From NCBI GenBank assembly GCA_029959085.1, contig JARWIR010000008.1, forward strand, positions 14,432,001-14,496,000: a DNA stretch of 64,000 nt, in the 5' to 3' direction. The position numbers and the translations under genes were made by a program. Source of the stretch: Nemophila menziesii. Lineage: Eukaryota > Streptophyta > Magnoliopsida > Boraginales > Hydrophyllaceae. Every line of letters begins with the position of its first letter. Position 1 is the stretch's first letter. Below the pieces are notes generated by a model, which saw only the letters and a program-made list of their open reading frames with translations, was not told the DNA's origin and ran no database searches. Shown here piece by piece: positions 59,670 to 64,000 of the stretch.

Positions 59670-59725
59670 TTTCAGTTCCTTTATTGCTGTCAAAGTCCCT
59701 CTGCTAAGAGATATCCTGCTGAAGT
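59670..59725 (+). pseudogene. HAPLESS 8-like zinc-finger exon, cut by an LTR insertion (copy D)
   Basis: CQSPSAKRYPAEV is readable, then the sequence switches at 59726 to the LTR element. The intact equivalent runs to 17291 in copy B. Confidence 0.45.
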
Positions 59726-60571
59726 TGTGGTGGGTCCTGGTGTGTTATAAAGTTAATGCAAAAATAAAAGGAACCACACTACCGCAAGTGTACGGTTGTC
59801 AAAGTAATACTCTGATAAGTCGGGTTTCGTTCTCAGGGATTGGACTGGTATAACCCAAGTGTTCAATAAACAAGTAGTAGTAATTGCATTTACAGAAAAT
59901 AAAAGATAAGAAATATTTATTTGGTTTCGAGTTATTAAACTACTAGACGCAGAGAAACAAATTACTGAAAATAAATACTAAAAGACTAAGACGCAGATAT
60001 GAGCTATACTTGAGTCTCGCTAGGGAATCACCTAAACTTACCTAATTAATTCTTTCTTTAAGGGCAGAACTGATATTTCTATATTAGTCGGGACTCTACA
60101 ATCTCCTAGCTCCCGTCAGGGTGGACCTAGGAGCTATTCTCAGGTGTCACAAACCCCGTCAGGCGATTATAATCCACCTTCGAATGGTCAAGTATTCTAC
60201 CCAATTGGCTATAAGGTTAACTAAGTCCGTTAGGATCAATAATTTCTACCTTACGTTTATTATCTAGTTCAGTAATTAAACACCCCGTCAAGGAGATCAT
60301 TCCCCACCAAAGTGAATAGCTTAATTACTATGACCTATCTCCGATTAGCTAATTCATTGATAGTGAAATTAATATAAAATAAGAAACAATATGAAATACC
60401 TAATTCAAATTAAACTAGAAACTAATCCCAAATTGAAATACATGAATTAAACAAATTAGGGTTCATCCCATTACGATTCTCAAGTAATTAAAGTTTAGCT
60501 CATATTAAAAGTAAAAACAATAAATAAATTAATAATATACATGTCCTAATAACAGGAAAAAAAATAAGAAC

Positions 60572-60769
60572 CTAGATAGAGGAATTGGCTTGAACTGTTG
60601 TTGGAGGAAAAGGATTCTCCAGCTTCTGCTCTTGCTTCTGCCTCTTGACTCTCTCTCTAAGGATTATAAAAATTGAATGAATTGTGAGAGGTACTGAATT
60701 ATGAGGTCTAAGGGTGTATTTGTAGGTGTTAGGAAGCCCTAGGTCGAATTTACTTGGAGTGGAAGACAA
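60572..60769 (-). other. Open frame within the LTR, not supported as a gene
   Basis: A 65-codon frame ending at 60572 with a basic RERVKRQKQEQKLE stretch. It lies inside the proposed LTR and has no recognised relative. Recorded only so that the stretch is accounted for. Confidence 0.15.
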
Positions 60770-61227
60770 GTCAAGAACTCTTTAATTCGTAACCCTAAAA
60801 TCTAGGAAAGGTAAGATCTTGCTGCTGATTTGTTTTGGTCATATCTCTCTCAATACTTATCCGTTTTACGCGTTCCAATAGTCGAAACCGTTTTTCTTAG
60901 AAAGCTCTTTCCATTGGTGCAGACCAGACGCCCAAATTCCTAGCCAATCTTAAGTTATTGACTCGTCTTTGAAACGTGGCTGGAATTTCAGATTCATATG
61001 GTAGCTTTATCTTTTCCTTCTTTGCATATATCCTTCCTTAATCTTCTTATTTCCATGTAAATCTTCTTCCTTTACTTATTTGACTTGACTTGGTCCCTAA
61101 GTAATTACTATATATCTTTTAAAGCTTCACATTAAATAAATAATTAAACTGCATATGCTTTAAAGAATAATAAATCAATAACTCAAGAAATAGGAATAGG
61201 AAAGTGCACTCTAAATATAGAAAATCG

Positions 61228-61690
61228 AGTCATTTTTTTAAAGGAAAGGAAAGGAAATGATAGGAATAAATTTTCTTTTCCTTTGTTTGAATTCGTTTTT
61301 TAATTAAAGGAAAGTAATTCAATTGATTGCAGAATCCTTTCTTTTCCTTTAAAACGTCAATTATTTAATCCTCTCATTTTGGAGTCATTTCAAAGGAAAG
61401 GAAATGATTATTTTTTTAAATGTCACAACTAGCCTTATAATTTTAATATATAATATTTTTATATAACACAAAAAGGGTATAAAGGTATTTTTGTGTAAAT
61501 TAATCCTTTCATTTCCTTTAATAATGTGAATCCAAACAAGTGATTCTTTAATCAATTACTTTCTTTTCCTTTATTAAAATTTTTATAATCCAAACACGGT
61601 TATCACTTTCCTTTCCATTCATTTGATATTTTTATATTCTTATCATTTCCTTTCCTTTGATAATCTGAATCCAAACAATACATAAGACTT
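61228..61690. mobile_element. Inverted-repeat MITE-like insertion inside the LTR
   Basis: The left end AAAGGAAAGGAAATGATAGG (about 61242-61263) is mirrored by CTTATCATTTCCTTTCCTTT (about 61639-61658) on the right. Nested inner repeats built from CTTTCTTTTCCTTT and AATCCAAACA occur in both orientations. No coding capacity. Confidence 0.6.
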
Positions 61691-61926
61691 TAATTCCCAC
61701 TTCTCCTCCTTGGATTGGTCTTTCATGAAATTCAAGAACCTACTAACTTTGCATTAAAAACAATCAAAATTTACGCACAAAAACTCTAAAAACGCAAATA
61801 GTCAATTTCCAAGGGGAGAAAGTGCAATATTATCAATTAAGCATAAAAATCTATCAAATTAGTCATTTATTCACATAAAAGGATGTCTCCAAAGGGCTAA
61901 TAATTAGAACAAATAGGGAGACATCA

Positions 61927-63253
61927 AGACCCCAAACCCAAATCTTTGCCGTCCCGACAAAGCAAAATAAAAACAAAGGCCTTTTAGGTGAATGCAGAAG
62001 GTAGAATCTAGAAAATATTCCCAAAGCACAACTTAAAACAAATCTCATATAGTCTACGCTAGGAATTAATATACACATACACATATCATGCAAAATCAAA
62101 CACAAAATAATATCAATCCAAAATTAATTTCACAATGCTAGAAGGTTACGCTTATTACTTATCTCAAGATGGTGGCTATAGGGTGTTCCTAGATCTTTAC
62201 TTGCTTTAAAAGCTCCACTTAGCATACTCCCTATTAACTCACTGTGCATCTAGGAATCATGAGGTCTTTACGGTTTTACTATCGGCTTAAAGACAGTATG
62301 GTATGTATATTTGGTAAATTTGAAGTGAGCTTTTGGCTCTCTCCTCACTTACCATCAACAAACTGTCCAAGAGCTTGAGTTTACACTCGAATACGTTCTC
62401 ACTCAACCCATTTGACGCGCTAATGTAGCGTCCCAGCTTAACCCAATAAGCACTAAAGATGATTCACATAAAATTCCACTTTGCCGCTCCGAATATATAT
62501 TTTTTCCAAATCATTTATTCATTTTTTTTCTTTTTATTTTTGTATAACTATGACTCCCTTTTTGATGTTGAGATATCATGCTATTTTTCATAAGTAATGC
62601 TTTTTCATAACTGTAGCTCGTAGCTTCTTTTTCATTCACTATTACCCCGGCAAAGAGTTATAATATCATAAACCTGTGAATCATTAAAATATATAACTGA
62701 GCACAATTGATAAGCTCAAAAATCCAAACCCAGTGTAAATTCCCATAATAGTGGACCCACCACCCCAAACTCAAGCTCAAGACAGGAAGTCTCAGGATCG
62801 TGATTCAAGTGCGGGTCATATGGTCATGCCTAATAATCTAAAGGGATATTGGCTTATAATGTGGCAACAAAAGAAAGGCTTAAAGGTTAAAAATTTGGCT
62901 AAGATGGATATAATTAATTCAGGGATAGAAGGCAAAAAAGGATTCAAAGGGCTAACAAAGAACTGTCTCTATCATCTTCCTATATACACATCTTGCCTCT
63001 AGTTCATACCTAAGTGGGTTCTCTACTCATTCAGATCTCACGTTCTACAAACCACTCATTATCCTTAAGCAAAGTTTACTTCTTTTGCATTGTTCATTAA
63101 TTCTTCCTATCAATTATCTCATATTTGCATGCAATCTAAGTGCGTTTTACACTAACCCCTAAAGTAACTATTTTCTATCATAAATTCATAAAAAGTATGC
63201 CTGGCGGGGGCATTAAAATACTCTACCGCTCTACAGTTAAAGCATTCCTCAAA
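61927..63253 (-). mobile_element. Retrotransposon internal 3' untranslated region
   Basis: Read on the minus strand, the segment has ATGCCCCCGCCAGGCATAC near 63200, AGTGCTTATTGGGTTAAGCTG near 62430 and the polypurine tract at 61927-61945. These features resemble the non-coding post-pol region of plant Ty3/gypsy elements. No pol or gag motif is present in the window. The plus-strand frame 62751-63002 is not considered a gene. Confidence 0.4.
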
Positions 63254-63685
63254 CTAAATTTTAAAAAAACAGAAGACATAAAATTGGGATGAGGCAACGA
63301 ACCCCACCCCAAACTCAAAAATGAGTCGTGTCCCTACGACTCGAAAAAGACTCAATAAAGCAATTAAACAATTAAAAAAAATAAGAAAGGGATAGGAAAA
63401 TGTATCTGAACCAGCACGAAGCTGGTTTCCATTGTTGCGTGTAGGTTGATCTCTTTGTGTTGCGTAGGTGGCATGTTGAACATTGCTCACTCCACGTAAT
63501 ATGATTTGCATAAGCTCCAACTCTTTTGTGACTTTTCCTATGGTTGGTAACACCTCTTCATGAATATCCTCCGAAAATTCCATTCTTTCAACTACATCTT
63601 TTAACACCCAAAAGTTAATAAGAGGTTCTCCAACTTCCTCTTCCTCTCCATGGTATTCTTGTCTTCCCAATCTTCGACATCTCAA
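63254..63685 (-). CDS. Unidentified ORF upstream (minus strand) of the retrotransposon 3' region
   Basis: The minus-strand frame begins MRCRRLGRQEYHGEEEEVGE and continues LINFWVLKDVVERMEFSEDI and PTIGKVTKELELMQIILRG. The last 40 or so residues are hydrophobic and may be intron read-through. The middle has coiled-coil-like character. A long C-rich, AT-interspersed leader-like stretch and CATTATATACC (about 63978) lie upstream, so it could equally be exon 1 of a host gene entering the window from the right. An accessory ORF of the retrotransposon is the other option. Confidence 0.3.
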   Translation of the reverse strand: MRCRRLGRQEYHGEEEEVGEPLINFWVLKDVVERMEFSEDIHEEVLPTIGKVTKELELMQIILRGVSNVQHATYATQRDQPTRNNGNQLRAGSDTFSYPFLIFFNCLIALLSLFRVVGTRLIFEFGVGFVASSQFYVFCFFKI

Positions 63686-64000
63686 TGAACCCGAAACTCA
63701 AAACTTCAAATAATAAAACACTAGATAAGAGTTTTGAAATTTGATGTTTTGAGGATTTATAATGAAGAATTATGGTGTTATATGAGATGGTTAATGAATA
63801 TGTAATGGCTTGGGGAAGGTTTAATTAATAGGATTGAAGCTTTGATGAAGAGGCTTAAGGTTGAAGAAGAAGATTTCTTGATGTTCTTGAAGGATCGTGG
63901 TGTTGGATGTGTGTTTGGAATGAAATAGGAGAAAGGATTTGATGTTCTTTGGTGTTGTAGTGGTCTTTGTGTAGGTATATAATGGGTTAGGGTCTGAAAA
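63686..64000 (-). promoter_or_regulatory. Possible leader and TATA box of the 63254-63685 ORF
   Basis: The minus strand reads CCATTATATACCTACAC near 63985-63970, followed by about 290 bases of leader-like sequence with CTTCAAGAACATCAAGAAAT and no competing long frame. Position-based inference. Confidence 0.3.

Larger units (their letters stand above)
52347..59725 (+). repeat. Copy D of the local repeat unit
   Basis: Parallels copies B and C. It has no large Helitron (empty site at about 53005-53027) and no CACTA-A. It keeps the nad3-like stretch and large foldback, and runs on through the 3' AT-rich part (58168-59670, matching B 15479-16996) until the LTR element interrupts the zinc-finger exon at 59726. 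Confidence 0.85.
59726..61926 (-). mobile_element. Probable 3' LTR of a Ty3/gypsy-type retrotransposon
   Basis: On the minus strand the putative LTR begins TGATGTCTCCC at 61926, right after a purine-rich AGATTTGGGTTTGGGGTCT (a polypurine tract), and ends CCCACCACA at 59726 against the captured exon. The CCGTACACTTGCGGTAGTG phrase near its end is of a kind common in plant Tat/Athila-type elements (from memory). The second LTR is not in the window, so the 61926 boundary is inferred from the tract and the TG...CA rule only. Confidence 0.45.

Noticed and set aside
62751..63002. 83-codon plus-strand frame
   Set aside because: It lies antisense to the retrotransposon 3' region, has no domain, and its flanks show no promoter or splice signal.

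Overview
The window is AT-rich nuclear DNA of a flowering plant, probably a eudicot. The evidence is a spliced plant JmjC demethylase gene with GT-AG introns, plant-type CACTA (En/Spm) transposons with TNP2-like and Transposase_24-like genes, Helitron ends and a Ty3/gypsy-like LTR. The species cannot be named from the sequence.

Only one gene looks intact: an 11-exon JmjC gene of the JMJ25/KDM3 type on the minus strand (1224-4634, 804 codons, every exon joint in phase). Everything to its right is a nest of mobile elements and duplicated, decayed sequence.

Layout. 1-1223: intergenic, with a (TA)n tract. 5240-6293: inverted fragment (copy A) of a locally repeated unit. 6294-11122: CACTA-C, minus strand, truncated in its TNP2 gene. 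11123-17300: copy B of the repeated unit, carrying decayed fragments of at least two host genes. About 18010-19275: inverted-repeat element whose interior is an array of TGTGT...ACACA imperfect palindromes. 21153-27000: CACTA-B, plus strand, decayed. 27000-30126: poorly recognised sequence. 30127-38995: copy C of the repeated unit, with a 2.1-kb Helitron (30762-32909) full of TTAAGG telomere-like repeats. 38996-45488: CACTA-A, minus strand, inserted in copy C and truncated in its TNP2 gene. 45489-58167: second copy of 23328-38995, made of a truncated CACTA-B, the unrecognised block and copy D. Copy D continues to 59725. 59726 to the end: a minus-strand LTR-retrotransposon 3' region, inserted in copy D, with a small inverted-repeat element inside its LTR.

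How the parts relate. The three CACTA elements share one plan: TNP2, then (in A and C) a 40-bp tandem array, then a cluster of the element's terminal-type motif just ahead of the second gene's TATA box, then a Transposase_24 gene, then the terminal motif array. The motif differs between elements (GTCGTCGC in B and C, GTAGTCGC in A). The arrangement suggests each element's second protein could act at its own promoter as well as at the ends; that is inference. The repeated unit combines an RGG-rich gene fragment, a zinc-finger exon resembling HAPLESS 8-type proteins, a short stretch resembling mitochondrial nad3, and foldback sequences. Insertions and deletions that differ among copies A, B, C and D give a relative order of events.
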